Of a DNA stretch of 64,000 bases, positions 44,671-54,657 are shown one piece after another; position 1 is the stretch's first letter; the number at the start of each line of letters is the position of its first letter. The notes below the pieces were generated by a model. That model ran no database searches. It worked only from the letters and a program-made list of their open reading frames with translations, and was not told the origin of the DNA. The stretch covers positions 434,001-498,000 of the forward strand of contig DASRDB010000001.1 of assembly GCA_035652815.1 (NCBI GenBank). Reading direction: 5' to 3'. A program made the translations under genes and the position numbers. The stretch is from DASRDB01 sp035652815 (lineage in GTDB: Bacteria; Chloroflexota; Ktedonobacteria; Ktedonobacterales; Ktedonobacteraceae).

Positions 44671-45010
44671 ATTTCGACTCCTTTCGTTGTCGTTTAAACT
44701 CTTCATTTTGCACTACTACCCTCGCAATCATCCATACCACGAAAGTATGTATCAGGGAGTTTCAACATGAGTTATTATTTGAAGCAGCCATTAAATTATA
44801 ACTTTATTGTTAGAAAAATTAAAAATAGTTTAAAGAAAAATTAGTGTTTTATTGTTCACTTGTATTTATAGAACGATTATGGTTAATTATGTATAGCAAA
44901 TGCACAAGGACATCGTTTAGAAACAAATTTGACGGCACTCATAGAAACAAAAGCATTTGCAACTTTGGAAAACTGAATTTCTAGGATTGTATGAAGAGGA
45001 GGAATTACAT
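44671..45010. other. AT-rich intergenic region
   Basis: 340 bp. Positions 44790-44890 are very A/T-rich, with several A- and T-tracts that would curve the DNA; no coding frame. It probably carries the promoter of the membrane protein at 45011 and of the divergent gene. Confidence 0.6.
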
Positions 45011-45304
45011 ATGGCATTAGCAACAGTGGTTCTTGCAGCGTCACTTAATCCCGGCGGCATTATCGCCTGGCTGGTGGTTGGTTTAATCGCGGGCTTCCTG
45101 GCCAGCGTGGTCATGCGTGGTGGCGGCTATGGCATCCTGGGCGACATTATCGTTGGACTGATTGGAGCATTCCTCGGTGGGCTGCTCGCCAACCTGTTGT
45201 TCCCGGGTTCCAGTTTCGGGTTCATCGGAAGCATTATCGTTGCCTTCATTGGCGCGTGCATCCTGATTGCGATCCTGCGCGCCTTTAGTGGTCGGCGCGT
45301 CTAA
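45011..45304 (+). CDS. GlsB/YeaQ/YmgE (Transgly_assoc) family membrane protein
   Basis: 97 residues from the ATG at 45011 (GAGGAGG upstream). Three Gly-rich membrane helices (IIAWLVVGLIAGFLASVVM, GILGDIIVGLIGAFLGGLLA, IIVAFIGACILIAILRAF) are the transglycosylase-associated family pattern. These small proteins are stress-induced; their function is not established. It ends at a bidirectional terminator. Confidence 0.92.
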   Translation: MALATVVLAASLNPGGIIAWLVVGLIAGFLASVVMRGGGYGILGDIIVGLIGAFLGGLLANLLFPGSSFGFIGSIIVAFIGACILIAILRAFSGRRV

Positions 45305-45313
45305 AACCCTTTA

Positions 45314-45364
45314 ACACAAAAATGTGACCTCATCCTTCTGTCGGATGAGGTCACATTTTTGTGT
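45314..45364. terminator. Bidirectional terminator
   Basis: 22-bp perfect arms (45314-45335 and 45343-45364) around a 7-nt loop. ACACAAAAATGTGACC on one side and TCACATTTTTGTGT on the other give a T-run on both strands, between convergent genes. Confidence 0.92.
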
Positions 45365-45381
45365 TTCATAAGCTTGACCGC

Positions 45382-46011
45382 TTAGGGCAACTGGCTCTCG
45401 ATCCAGCGGTCGAGGGCAGGACCGCTCTCGAACGAGACGATCAGGGCGTAGCGCGGTTCGGGGCCGGGATGCCAGGTGGCATGCCAGAGGCGCTGGGAGT
45501 CAATGACCATCTGGCGATTGCGCGGCAGGGCGATGCGCGTCTCGGTCGATGGATCGTTCTTGTCCTCGCGCAGGATCATATAGGAATCGGGGTTATCAGT
45601 CAACTGCAACCAGGCGCGCACAACCCAGCCCTCACCATCAGGATTAAGGCGGTTGTTGTCGTCGAGATGCAGATTGTGAACAGCCTCTTCGTAGGTGTTG
45701 GGGTTGAGCTTGATAATACGCACACGGCCAAACCGCGCGCCAACGTTCTCTGTCCAGCGCACCAGCGTCGGGCAGACCTGGGCGTTTTTCGTCCAGATGC
45801 CGTCCTTGTCGGGCTTGCCATGATCCCAGAAGCCCGCGCACTCCATTTCACCTCGGGCCGAGGCAATGGGCGCGAAGTTGGTATCGCCGCCGCTCTTCCA
45901 ATCCATATATTCCAGGCTTTCCCATTCCTGGGGGGGCACCTGCGGACCGGTATAGTCGCGTAGAACAACAAACCCTTTTTCAGTCAGAACGTCCAGTTTA
46001 ACGTGCTGCAT
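45382..46011 (-). CDS. Probable Fe(II)/2-oxoglutarate-type oxygenase fold protein
   Basis: 209 residues; AGGAG before the ATG. The C-terminal half contains an ordered HxD...H...R set: His115 and Asp117 (NLHLDDN), His177 (RLWHATWHPG) and Arg187 (EPRYALIVSFES), matching the metal and 2-oxoglutarate binding residues of a double-stranded beta-helix oxygenase. The N-terminal half is unassigned. The substrate is unknown and the assignment rests on spacing only. Confidence 0.55.
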   Translation of the reverse strand: MQHVKLDVLTEKGFVVLRDYTGPQVPPQEWESLEYMDWKSGGDTNFAPIASARGEMECAGFWDHGKPDKDGIWTKNAQVCPTLVRWTENVGARFGRVRIIKLNPNTYEEAVHNLHLDDNNRLNPDGEGWVVRAWLQLTDNPDSYMILREDKNDPSTETRIALPRNRQMVIDSQRLWHATWHPGPEPRYALIVSFESGPALDRWIESQLP

Positions 46012-46280
46012 TCAGCGTCTCCTTCAACAATGGTCTACAAAAATAGATACCAGGGATTGCTCTGCAACCGGGTATCACATATCGCGTGGGTTGCTTCTGC
46101 ATGAAAAGGATACATGCTCAGCTTCCCACTCAATTTTATCATAGGATAGCTAGCGTATAAAATAAACAACCCTTTGTGATTATTTTGTGAGGCTGCTCTT
46201 GTGATATGATAGTTTCAGAACGAGTCGGGTACACAGACGTTGTGTACCATATAGCGTCACATGGCAAAGGAGCTACGTGT

Positions 46281-47957
46281 ATGGTCGTATCCAGAACCCC
46301 AAACATGACCGACTACGAGGCCGAACGGCGTAATTTCTCCCTGGAAGTTCCCGAATATTTTAACTTCGCTACCGACGTAATTGGCAAGTGGGCCAGCGAC
46401 CCCAACAAGCTTGCCATGCTCTGGATCGGGCAGAACGGCGAGGAGCGCAACCTGACCTTCGCGCATTTCGCCGAGTATTCCAGCCGGGCCGCCAACGCTT
46501 TCGCGAAACTGGGCATTCAAAAAGGAGATCGCGTGCTGGTCATGCTGCCCCGCGTTCCTGAATGGTGGGAGAGCGTGCTGGGCCTGATGAAGTTGGGCGC
46601 GATTCCCATTCCCTGCACCACCCTGCTCACGCCAAAAGACATTGCCTTCCGAGCAGAGGCGGCAGAGGCCAACGCCATCATCACGGACGACGAGGGCGCG
46701 GCTAAATTCGATCAGGTGCGTTCAGAGTCTCCCACCATTAAGAATGCTATTGTAGTTGAGCCGAACGCGGATACCGGCGGGCGCGAGGGCTGGACAAGCT
46801 ATCACCATGTCGTTCAGGAAGCGTCACCCGAATTTACCGGGCCAAAGACGCGCAGCGATGATCCCTGCCTGGTCTACTTCACCTCTGGTACGGTCGGCTA
46901 TCCCAAGATGGTACTGCATACGCACGCCAGCTATCCCATCGGCCACACCATCACGGGCAAATACTGGCTTGATCTACACGAGGACGATTTGCACTGGAAT
47001 CTGTCGGAAATGGGATGGGCAAAGGCAGCGTGGAGCAATCTTTTTGGCCCCTGGGTGATGGGCGCGGCCATGTTTATTCAGGATGCGCGCGGCAAGTTCA
47101 ACCCCATTGAGACGCTTGACATGCTGAACAAGTATCCCATTACCACGCTCTGCGCGCCGCCGACCGCTTACCGTATGCTGGTGCTGGACGAGCCACTGAA
47201 GTACATGAAGGAGCATCCACCCAAGGCGCTGCGTCACTGCGTCGGCGCGGGGGAGCCACTCAATCCAGAAGTAATCAAGGTCTGGGAAGATGCTACCAGG
47301 ATGACCATTCGCGATGGCTATGGGCAAACGGAAACAGTGCTGCTGTGCGGCAACTTCCCGCCCATTCCGGTCAAACCCGGTTCGATGGGCAAACCCTCGC
47401 CCGGCTTTGATGTCGAGGTCATCGACCATGACGGCAACCCACTCCCGCCAAACAAAGAGGGTGATATCGCGGTGCGCATCAAGCCCAATCGTCCCACCTG
47501 GATGTTCAAGGAGTACTGGCGCAATCCTGATGCGACCAATGCCTGCATTCGCGGCGACTGGTATATCACAGGCGACCGCGCTTACAAGGATGAAGATGGC
47601 TACTTCTGGTTTGTTGGCAGGGCAGATGATGTGATTATCAGCGCGGGCTATCGCATCGGCCCCTTCGAGGTGGAAAGCGCGCTCAAAGAGCATCCCGCCG
47701 TTGCCGAGTCGGCAGTGGTTGCCAGCCCCGACGAGATGCGCGGCGAGATTGTCAAGGCCTTCGTCATCCTCGCACCGGGCTATACCGCCTCATCGGAACT
47801 CGCTACGGAGCTACAGGAACATGTCAAGAAGGTGACTGCTCCTTATAAATATCCACGTGAAATCGAGTTTGTGGATAGCTTGCCAAAGACGATTTCGGGG
47901 AAGATTCGGCGGGTGGAGTTGAGGGAGAGGGAGAGACAGAGGAAGCTGGGGAAATAA
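46281..47957 (+). CDS. Acyl-CoA synthetase (AMP-forming)
   Basis: 558 residues from the ATG at 46281 (AAAGGAG 8 nt upstream). Adenylation motifs: YFTSGTVGYPKMVLHTHASY (P-loop), DGYGQTE, TGDRAYKDEDGYFWFVGRADD, and the C-terminal KTISGKIRR with the catalytic Lys. It resembles medium-chain and acetyl-type synthetases (ACSM-like). It would activate a carboxylic acid as acyl-AMP and then acyl-CoA. One base separates its stop from the comB TTG. Confidence 0.93.
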   Translation: MVVSRTPNMTDYEAERRNFSLEVPEYFNFATDVIGKWASDPNKLAMLWIGQNGEERNLTFAHFAEYSSRAANAFAKLGIQKGDRVLVMLPRVPEWWESVLGLMKLGAIPIPCTTLLTPKDIAFRAEAAEANAIITDDEGAAKFDQVRSESPTIKNAIVVEPNADTGGREGWTSYHHVVQEASPEFTGPKTRSDDPCLVYFTSGTVGYPKMVLHTHASYPIGHTITGKYWLDLHEDDLHWNLSEMGWAKAAWSNLFGPWVMGAAMFIQDARGKFNPIETLDMLNKYPITTLCAPPTAYRMLVLDEPLKYMKEHPPKALRHCVGAGEPLNPEVIKVWEDATRMTIRDGYGQTETVLLCGNFPPIPVKPGSMGKPSPGFDVEVIDHDGNPLPPNKEGDIAVRIKPNRPTWMFKEYWRNPDATNACIRGDWYITGDRAYKDEDGYFWFVGRADDVIISAGYRIGPFEVESALKEHPAVAESAVVASPDEMRGEIVKAFVILAPGYTASSELATELQEHVKKVTAPYKYPREIEFVDSLPKTISGKIRRVELRERERQRKLGK

Positions 47958-47958
47958 C

Positions 47959-48702
47959 TTGCATCTCACTGTCTTCTTTACCCCCTCATCCATCGTCACG
48001 CGAGAAAATAGCGCGAATGACATCTACATCATCATCGATGTCATTCGCGCTACCACGACGATGACGGTGATGTTTGATCGTGGGGCGGCTCGTGTGTTAG
48101 TGGCGGGGAGTATCGCGCAGGCTGAGGCGGCGGCGCGGCAGGTTTCGGGGCGGCTGCTGTGTGGGGAGCGGAATGTGCAGCGCATTCCAGGCTTCGATTA
48201 TGGCAATTCGCCAACACAGTTTGTGGAGCTTGACCTGAGCGGGCGTGAAATGGTGATGACCACCACCAACGGCACGCGAGCGTTTCATGCCTGTCCTGAA
48301 GACGCCGTTCGACTGGCGGGCTGCTTTTATAACGCGGAAGCTGTTGCTTCGGCAGCTTTGAAACTTGCGCAGGAGCGTGGGGGAGATATCCGGCTGGTCT
48401 GCTCGGGCGAGCTTGGTTACTTTGCGCTCGATGATGCCGTTTGTGCTGGTTATCTCGCGCTTGAACTGCAGCGCCAGTTTCCGCAGTTGCGCCTGTGGGA
48501 AAGCGCATCCGCCGCCATTGCGCTCTATGAAGCATTTCAACCACCGAAGGTGCTGGATCATTGTCAATCGGCCCGCGCAGTTTACGAAGGTGGCCTGCTG
48601 GATGATCCGCCTTTCTGCATGCACATGAACCAGAGTATCAGCGTTCCGGTGGTAGTAGGACGAGAAGAGGAAAGCGGCGTGCTGGTGATCGAACCGCTTT
48701 AG
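47959..48702 (+). CDS. comB: ComB-like 2-phosphosulfolactate phosphatase family protein
   Basis: 247 residues from a TTG start, coupled to the acyl-CoA synthetase stop. Family segments: FTPSSI, IIDVIRATTTM, LCGERN, GFDYGNSP, MTTTNGTRAF, CSGELGYFALDDAVCAGY. ComB dephosphorylates phosphosulfolactate in coenzyme M synthesis, but homologues are common in bacteria without that pathway, and no comA or comC is near. Its 3' end overlaps that of the histidine kinase on the opposite strand by 4 bp. Confidence 0.85.
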   Translation: MHLTVFFTPSSIVTRENSANDIYIIIDVIRATTTMTVMFDRGAARVLVAGSIAQAEAAARQVSGRLLCGERNVQRIPGFDYGNSPTQFVELDLSGREMVMTTTNGTRAFHACPEDAVRLAGCFYNAEAVASAALKLAQERGGDIRLVCSGELGYFALDDAVCAGYLALELQRQFPQLRLWESASAAIALYEAFQPPKVLDHCQSARAVYEGGLLDDPPFCMHMNQSISVPVVVGREEESGVLVIEPL

Positions 48703-51146
48703 CCTGATTGCTCTGGTGGCTTCAACGGCAAACTCACGAAAAAGGTCGAGCCTGCTCCCTCGGCGCTCTCTACCCAGACCTTGCCGCTATGCCGGGTCAC
48801 AAATTCATGCACCAGGTAGAGGCCGATGCCGAAGCCACTGATAGAGTGATCCAGGTTGCGGGCACGATGATAACGATCAAAGATACGCGGCAATTCGTCG
48901 GGAACGATACCTATGCCCTGGTCTTTCACCCAGATCAATACTTCATTGGCCTTCGAGGGCGTATAGCGCAAGCCAATCTCTATCTCGCTTCCGGCAGGGC
49001 TATACTTGGCTGCGTTCTCAACCAGGTTATTCAGCACCTGCTCGATACGGTCGCGATCAACATAGCCAATCAGCCCCTCGTCCGGTGCAATGCCGTCTAG
49101 CGTGAGGCGTAGCGCATACCGCTTGTTTATCAATTGCTGGCTCTCTATCACCTCATAAAGAATATCAAGCAGATTATGCGGCGCGGGATGCAGCAGCACG
49201 CGCTGGCCTTCGATGCGCGAGATTTCCAACATCTCCTCTATCAGGCGCGTCAAACGCTGGCTCTGTTGCAGAATCTCGCGCATGGCGCGCACGCTGCGCG
49301 GATTATCCAGGCTTTCCCCCTGTTCCATCGTCATCTCTAAAATTTCGGCAAAGCCTTGAATGGCGGTGATAGGGGTGCGCAATTCGTGGCTGACAATCGA
49401 GAAAAATTCATCTTTCTGGCGTTCAATGCTTTTCCGCTCGGTGATGTCCTGCGTCAGGATCACTGCCCCGATGATTTCTCCCGGCTTGTTGCACACGGGT
49501 GAAGTGGAAACAAACAACGTTTTGCGGTGGCCATCGGGTCGGATAACCTCTACCTCTCGCTGCGTTATTTTTCCCTGTTGCAAGGCAAGATCGATTGATA
49601 GAGAATCTTTGGGAAACTTTTGCCCATAAGCATCACGGAATTCATACAAACGAGCGCGCTCCGTAAATCGCCTGGCATTATATGCATCCAGGTTCTCGAT
49701 GCCCATAGCCTTTCTTAAGGTCGCGTTCATGAGCTGGATTTTACGGTCAAGATCGTAGATTATCACCCCTTCGGCCATCGAATCGATGATGGCCTCTAAC
49801 CAGGTGGCGCGCGTTTGGGCTTCCTGGGCGAGTATCCGTATTTGCTGCTCTAACTGGCGGCGCTCGGTCACATCATGAATAACGGCAACCGCGCCCACAA
49901 TGTTTCCTGCGCCATCGCGCAACGGTGCCCCGCTGATATTCACGTAGATATCGCGGCCATCCAGTGTTTGCAGCAGTATATCCAGTCTATTTGAACCTGT
50001 CAGCGCTTCTCCACGCAGCAGGCGTTCCAGGCCCCATTGCTCTTTTGGCAGAGGAGTTCCGCACTCGTCGCGTACTTGTAAAAGCTCGGAACGCTGCTCG
50101 TCCGTCAATGAAGCATATTGCATTTCATCAGAAATACCGAGCAGTTTCCTTCCCGCCTGGTTCATCTGGAGAAGTCGCCCCTGTTCATCGTAAATAAAGA
50201 CCCCATCTACCATCGACTCAATAATTGTTTCCAAATGCGCCGCGCGTGCCTGCGCTTCCCGGGCCAGAGTCTGTACGCGCTGTTCCAACCGGTACCGCTC
50301 GGTGACATCACGAGCGACGCCAACTGCGCCTATAATGTTTCCCTCGCTATCGCGCAGCGGCGCGCCACCGACATTCGCATAGATTTCTCGACCATCCAGT
50401 GTACGCATTAATATATCGATCCCGTTCGAGTCTGTCAGCACCTCTCCACGAAGTAAGCGCGCTACTCCGTTGTGTTCTTGCGAGATGGGATTTCCACGTG
50501 GATCACGCAGCTCCAAAAGCGATAAGCGCCTGCCAACGGGTAGCGATGCATACGGTTTCTCATCAGAAAAACCAAGCAAGGTCCGCGCCGCCTTATTCAT
50601 CTGGAGAATGTTTCCTTGTGCATCATAGATAAAGACAGCATCTACCAGCGAATCGATAATGGTTTCCAGGCGAGATGCGCGAGCCTGTGCGTCTCGTGCC
50701 AATTCCTGTTTTTGCTGTTCGAGCAAACGGCGCTCTGTGACATCCCGGCAAACCATCACCGCGCCTGTAATATTCCCAGAAGCATCACGTATGGGAGCGC
50801 CGCCGACATTAAAGTAGCGTAGCTTGCCATCGGGTAAAGGGAGAAGTACATCCAGGCTCTTTGCGCCGGTAAAGGTTTCTCCTTGCAGAATACGGTAAGG
50901 GGGGAAGTTGTCGAGGGAGAGGGGTTGACCTTGCTCATCAAGCAGCCCAAGCTTTTGCCAGCGTTCGATGAGAGATAACGTATTATAGCTCGGGCTAAAC
51001 AGACGATCAGGTGCGCGAAAGTTGTGCGCTACAATATTTCCCTGCGCATCAAAAATGATGATAACGTCGGTAATCGTCTCAAAAATGGCTTCGAGCTGCC
51101 TGTCGAATACTATTTCCCCGCGCATATTCACCCAATATTCCCCCAC
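48699..51146 (-). CDS. Four-PAS histidine kinase
   Basis: 815 residues from a GTG at 51146; an ATG at 51125 is an equally likely start. PAS domains at about 14-140, 158-284, 303-429 and 448-571: the last three recur with an exact 145-residue period and share RASRLETIIDSLVDAVFIYD-like starts and DVTERxxLEQQ ends, showing internal duplication. HisKA H box is SHELRTPITAI (His587); the ATPase has VLNNLVENAAKYSPAG, VKDQGIGIVPDE and GFGIGLYLVHEF. Soluble; no adjacent response regulator. Confidence 0.92.
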   Translation of the reverse strand: MGEYWVNMRGEIVFDRQLEAIFETITDVIIIFDAQGNIVAHNFRAPDRLFSPSYNTLSLIERWQKLGLLDEQGQPLSLDNFPPYRILQGETFTGAKSLDVLLPLPDGKLRYFNVGGAPIRDASGNITGAVMVCRDVTERRLLEQQKQELARDAQARASRLETIIDSLVDAVFIYDAQGNILQMNKAARTLLGFSDEKPYASLPVGRRLSLLELRDPRGNPISQEHNGVARLLRGEVLTDSNGIDILMRTLDGREIYANVGGAPLRDSEGNIIGAVGVARDVTERYRLEQRVQTLAREAQARAAHLETIIESMVDGVFIYDEQGRLLQMNQAGRKLLGISDEMQYASLTDEQRSELLQVRDECGTPLPKEQWGLERLLRGEALTGSNRLDILLQTLDGRDIYVNISGAPLRDGAGNIVGAVAVIHDVTERRQLEQQIRILAQEAQTRATWLEAIIDSMAEGVIIYDLDRKIQLMNATLRKAMGIENLDAYNARRFTERARLYEFRDAYGQKFPKDSLSIDLALQQGKITQREVEVIRPDGHRKTLFVSTSPVCNKPGEIIGAVILTQDITERKSIERQKDEFFSIVSHELRTPITAIQGFAEILEMTMEQGESLDNPRSVRAMREILQQSQRLTRLIEEMLEISRIEGQRVLLHPAPHNLLDILYEVIESQQLINKRYALRLTLDGIAPDEGLIGYVDRDRIEQVLNNLVENAAKYSPAGSEIEIGLRYTPSKANEVLIWVKDQGIGIVPDELPRIFDRYHRARNLDHSISGFGIGLYLVHEFVTRHSGKVWVESAEGAGSTFFVSLPLKPPEQSG

Positions 51147-51242
51147 TTACAATCTTACCGCAACATTCAAGCTTCTCTATACAGTTAGAGAAAAAGCTGA
51201 GCTTTCCTTAGTATTATCATAGATGTGTCAACAAGCCAGCGT

Positions 51243-52220
51243 TTATTCCAGCGTAATAATCAGCTTGCCAAAATTCTTATTTTCGCCCATTGCCCGGTGC
51301 GCCTCGGCAATCTTCTCAAGCGGATAGACCTGCTCGATAATGGGTTTCACCTTGCCGCTTGCCAGTAGTGGCAGGACATGCGCGGCAAAACGGCGTGTTA
51401 CAGCAAGCTTTTCCTCAAGCGTGCGTGTGCGCAAGGTGACGCCACGTATTGATACGCGCTTCTGCATCAGCGCGCCAATATTTACATTGGCCTGCGCGCC
51501 GCCCATTGTTGCCAGGTAAACGATGCGCCCCCACAGTGCCATTGCCTGCAAATTTTGCTCCATATAGGGCGCGCCGACAAAGTCAATAATCACATGCACG
51601 CCTTCGCCGCCCGTCAAACGCTGGATTTCTGAGCCAAATTGTTGCTCGGAGATGCCATAATCCAGGCCGAGTTCTCTGGCCGCCTCAAGTTTGGATGGGG
51701 TGCGCGAGGTGCCAAAAGTGGTCGCGCCCGTGGCATGCGCGAGTTGAATAGCGGCAGTACCAACACCACTACCCGCCGCGTGAATCAGCACGCGCTCGCC
51801 CATTTGCAACCCGCCCTGTGTAAATAAGGCATCGTGAGCGGTCATGAAGACCTCGGGAATACCGGCGGCCTGCACAAAATTCAAATTCTCAGGAATCTCG
51901 ACCAGCATCCCCTCGTGCGACAAAATATATTCGGCCTGTGCGCCACCACCCGCCAGCCCCATCACGCGCTGTCCCACCTTCCAACGCCGTACAAGCGGCC
52001 CAATGGCATCCACCACGCCCGCGAATTCTAACCCCGGAATATTCGAGGGCGAGCCTGGAGGCGCGGGATATCCACCCGCTCGTTGCAACAAATCGGCGCG
52101 GTTCACACCCGAGGCATGCACCCGCACGCGCACATAATCGCCCACTGGCTCGGGCTTCTCAACATCCTGTATCTCAAATACTTCTGGGCCGCCGGGCCGA
52201 GTAATCACTGCTGCACGCAT
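51243..52220 (-). CDS. NAD(P)H-quinone oxidoreductase (PIG3-like MDR family)
   Basis: 325 residues. The N-terminus and ASGVNRADLLQRAGGYPAPP match the PIG3/quinone oxidoreductase branch; HAAGSGVGTAAIQLAHATGA is the nucleotide-binding turn. No zinc-binding Cys/His set, as expected for this branch. It would transfer hydride from NADPH to quinones or enones. Monocistronic, upstream of a family-3 palindrome. Confidence 0.92.
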   Translation of the reverse strand: MRAAVITRPGGPEVFEIQDVEKPEPVGDYVRVRVHASGVNRADLLQRAGGYPAPPGSPSNIPGLEFAGVVDAIGPLVRRWKVGQRVMGLAGGGAQAEYILSHEGMLVEIPENLNFVQAAGIPEVFMTAHDALFTQGGLQMGERVLIHAAGSGVGTAAIQLAHATGATTFGTSRTPSKLEAARELGLDYGISEQQFGSEIQRLTGGEGVHVIIDFVGAPYMEQNLQAMALWGRIVYLATMGGAQANVNIGALMQKRVSIRGVTLRTRTLEEKLAVTRRFAAHVLPLLASGKVKPIIEQVYPLEKIAEAHRAMGENKNFGKLIITLE

Positions 52221-52276
52221 ATTCGCTACTCCACCTTGAAGAACATTTTTGTACGCTTATACCATACCTGCCTTCA

Positions 52277-52366
52277 CCTGTCATCCTGAGCGCAGCGAAA
52301 GATCTGCGGTCTCGACACACGAATCATCCGGCACGCGCGATCCTTCGCTGCGCTCAGGATGACAGG
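52277..52366. repeat. Dispersed palindrome, family 3
   Basis: 23-bp perfect arms: CCTGTCATCCTGAGCGCAGC-GAA (52277-52299) and its reverse complement (52344-52366). The same unit occurs at 58916, and both copies are followed by a GCCTTTTTCAT-like tail. Confidence 0.9.
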
Positions 52367-52401
52367 CGAGAGGGGCCTTTTCATAGCATATCATTTTTGA
52401 A

Positions 52402-53262
52402 TCAGAATCGTAAGGAACCCGGAAGGTGACAAACATCCCAAACCGTCATCACGGGCCAGTTGGCATAAAAGGAGGAGGAACCAACCTCCAGCATCATCCT
52501 GCACTGTAATCGCTCTAACTCCTCCCGCTCACCAACACCCATCCGCACCAGCCAGGGAATTAAGCACTCTGAAAATTTTTCAAAATAGGCGATCATCTGC
52601 TCGTAAACATCGCTTCCAGCCGACAAATTGATGTTGGCGAGCGCGCAATGATGATCTTCGCACCCGGCCAGACTCAATAAAGGTTGCATAACAGGCAGCA
52701 ACAGGGGAGCCGATCCCGCCATTGTAAGGGCTTGCTGTACGAGCCGATACCAGCGATTACACGACGGGCTATTGGTCAACGGCTTATCCGCTTCCGTCCA
52801 GCACAATATTCCCCCCTTGCGACACACCCGTAACGAGGTTTGCAGGCAAGTCATGCCATCTTCTGGGCGTAGCCAGCCGCTCAAAAAGCGCGCATGTACC
52901 AGATCAAACGACTCGTCAGGTAACTTATGCAAGGAAGCCATATCGCTGACCATAAACGTGACGTTGTCAAGCTGGCGCACCCTTGCCAGAGCGCGAGCAT
53001 AACGGACAATATCGGGATTACTATCCACGCCCACAATCTGCGCGTCTGGAAAGGCGTAGCCCATCTCAATCGCCCAATCGCCTGCCCCACAACCGATATC
53101 CAGAATGCGCGCCCGCTCCGGCAGCTTCAATTCAGCAGGTAGTAAGCCGACCTGCGTCGATAAAATGGATTGCACGCGAAACCAGAAACTGATCGCCTCA
53201 TTTTCGCTTAATAAATGCACCGGGCGGAATTTTGGGGGAAGCTGAATAAATTCCCGCGACAT
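52402..53262 (-). CDS. Class I SAM-dependent methyltransferase
   Basis: 286 residues from the ATG at 53262 (AAGGAG 6 nt upstream). Motif I is RILDIGCGAGDWAIEMGYAF; the acidic motif II is IVGVDSNPD; VSDMASLHKLPDESFDLVHAR gives motifs III-IV. The substrate is unknown; small-molecule methyltransferases of the UbiE/Coq5 type are closest by eye. Confidence 0.85.
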   Translation of the reverse strand: MSREFIQLPPKFRPVHLLSENEAISFWFRVQSILSTQVGLLPAELKLPERARILDIGCGAGDWAIEMGYAFPDAQIVGVDSNPDIVRYARALARVRQLDNVTFMVSDMASLHKLPDESFDLVHARFLSGWLRPEDGMTCLQTSLRVCRKGGILCWTEADKPLTNSPSCNRWYRLVQQALTMAGSAPLLLPVMQPLLSLAGCEDHHCALANINLSAGSDVYEQMIAYFEKFSECLIPWLVRMGVGEREELERLQCRMMLEVGSSSFYANWPVMTVWDVCHLPGSLRF

Positions 53263-53499
53263 TAGAAACTCCTTTTCCACCTGCAAACTGCTCGTATTCC
53301 ACCGCTCAGGAATGCGTGATACAATGCAAGCAAAACCAGTATGGCAAGCCCTGAGAACAAAGAAAGCAAGGAGCGTTGCAGGCCCCTTGCTCTGTTCCCT
53401 GCATCATGCATCCCTGATATCTCTAGTATCGAGCAGAAACAGAGATAGCGGAACGACAATACTTGAAAAATTGCGTCACAGAAGAAAGGAAGCAGAGGC

Positions 53500-54657
53500 A
53501 TGATTGGCAGCGGAACAGCACCCATTCACCAGGGCCAACTGGTCGCGCACTATCGCAAAGCCTTAAAGTGGTCGCAACAAGACCTTGCGGACGCACTAGG
53601 TGTCAGTCTGCGGACGGTACAAAGATTGGAGCAGACCCCCATGATTGAAGACATAAAGCGAAGGGATTTTCTGGTCAAGCTGCTTGGGATTCCAGCGGCG
53701 TTGATGGCGGTAGAATATGACAATATCCTCTCGAACAAAAAATCTCCTCTGCCTCTCAACGACGACCTCATGACCTATTTAGAAAACGCGCTGATTATGC
53801 GCTTTGAGGCCCATCAAGCAGGAGGTATGCGCTCCGCATCGCGAGGCCTGGACATCTGGATGAACGAAGTCACCCATTTTGTTGCCCAGACAGAAGGAGC
53901 AGGCTGGCACTCACGGGCTTTAGCAGTACTGAGCATGAGCTATCTTTTACAAGGCGCTGTTTCTCGCAGCATGCAATTGAATTTTACCGTAGCCCACCAG
54001 ACCTACTGCAAAGCCTATCAAATCGCCCAGGAACTTGACGACCCTGAACTTATGGCGCTTGCCCTCTTCCGAGATAGCGTAGCCTTCCTCACAGAAGATA
54101 AACCCTACGAGGCCATTACCCATTTGAAAGGCGCGCTCGATATCATCAATGGACACGGGTTCCCTCATCTCAAAGGACACATTCTCAAACTGCTTTCAGA
54201 AGCCTATGCCAAAGCGCAAATGCCGCAGGAAGCCTGGCGCAGTGTAGGATTGGCAGAAAGTACCCTCTCACAATTAGGCGATCAGCCGGAACGAAGTAAG
54301 TATACCCAGCGTGAATTCAGTTTTGCTACTGTAACAGCCCAAAGAGGCGTTGATGCAGCATTTCTCAAGGATTATGAGCGTGCCATCAAACTCATCGATA
54401 AGGGTTTGCTCGACATCAACCCCACGCTGATTCCTACTCGCGCGCGTTTGACAGTACAAAAAGCCGAAGCGTATTACGGGCTTGGCCAGATTGATTTCTG
54501 TATCTTCCACGCGGAAGAGTCTTTAAAGTTAGCACGTTCGGTTGGTTCAAATAAGACCATTGACCGTATCAAAGGTCTTCATACCACTCTTATCCTATCG
54601 AGATGGAATAGAGAACCCAGCGTTCGCCGTTTAGGTGCATTGCTGGCAAGCAGTTAA
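53500..54657 (+). CDS. HTH (XRE-type) regulator with TPR-like C-terminal region
   Basis: 385 residues. Residues about 12-46 form a Cro/CI-type HTH (HYRKALKWSQQDLADALGVS). The rest is a chain of helical hairpins like TPR repeats (EAITHLKGALDIINGHGFPH, LGQIDFCIFHAEESLKLARS). Such proteins sense peptides or partner proteins through the TPR face. No obvious cargo peptide gene follows. AAGGAAGC before the ATG. Confidence 0.8.
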   Translation: MIGSGTAPIHQGQLVAHYRKALKWSQQDLADALGVSLRTVQRLEQTPMIEDIKRRDFLVKLLGIPAALMAVEYDNILSNKKSPLPLNDDLMTYLENALIMRFEAHQAGGMRSASRGLDIWMNEVTHFVAQTEGAGWHSRALAVLSMSYLLQGAVSRSMQLNFTVAHQTYCKAYQIAQELDDPELMALALFRDSVAFLTEDKPYEAITHLKGALDIINGHGFPHLKGHILKLLSEAYAKAQMPQEAWRSVGLAESTLSQLGDQPERSKYTQREFSFATVTAQRGVDAAFLKDYERAIKLIDKGLLDINPTLIPTRARLTVQKAEAYYGLGQIDFCIFHAEESLKLARSVGSNKTIDRIKGLHTTLILSRWNREPSVRRLGALLASS

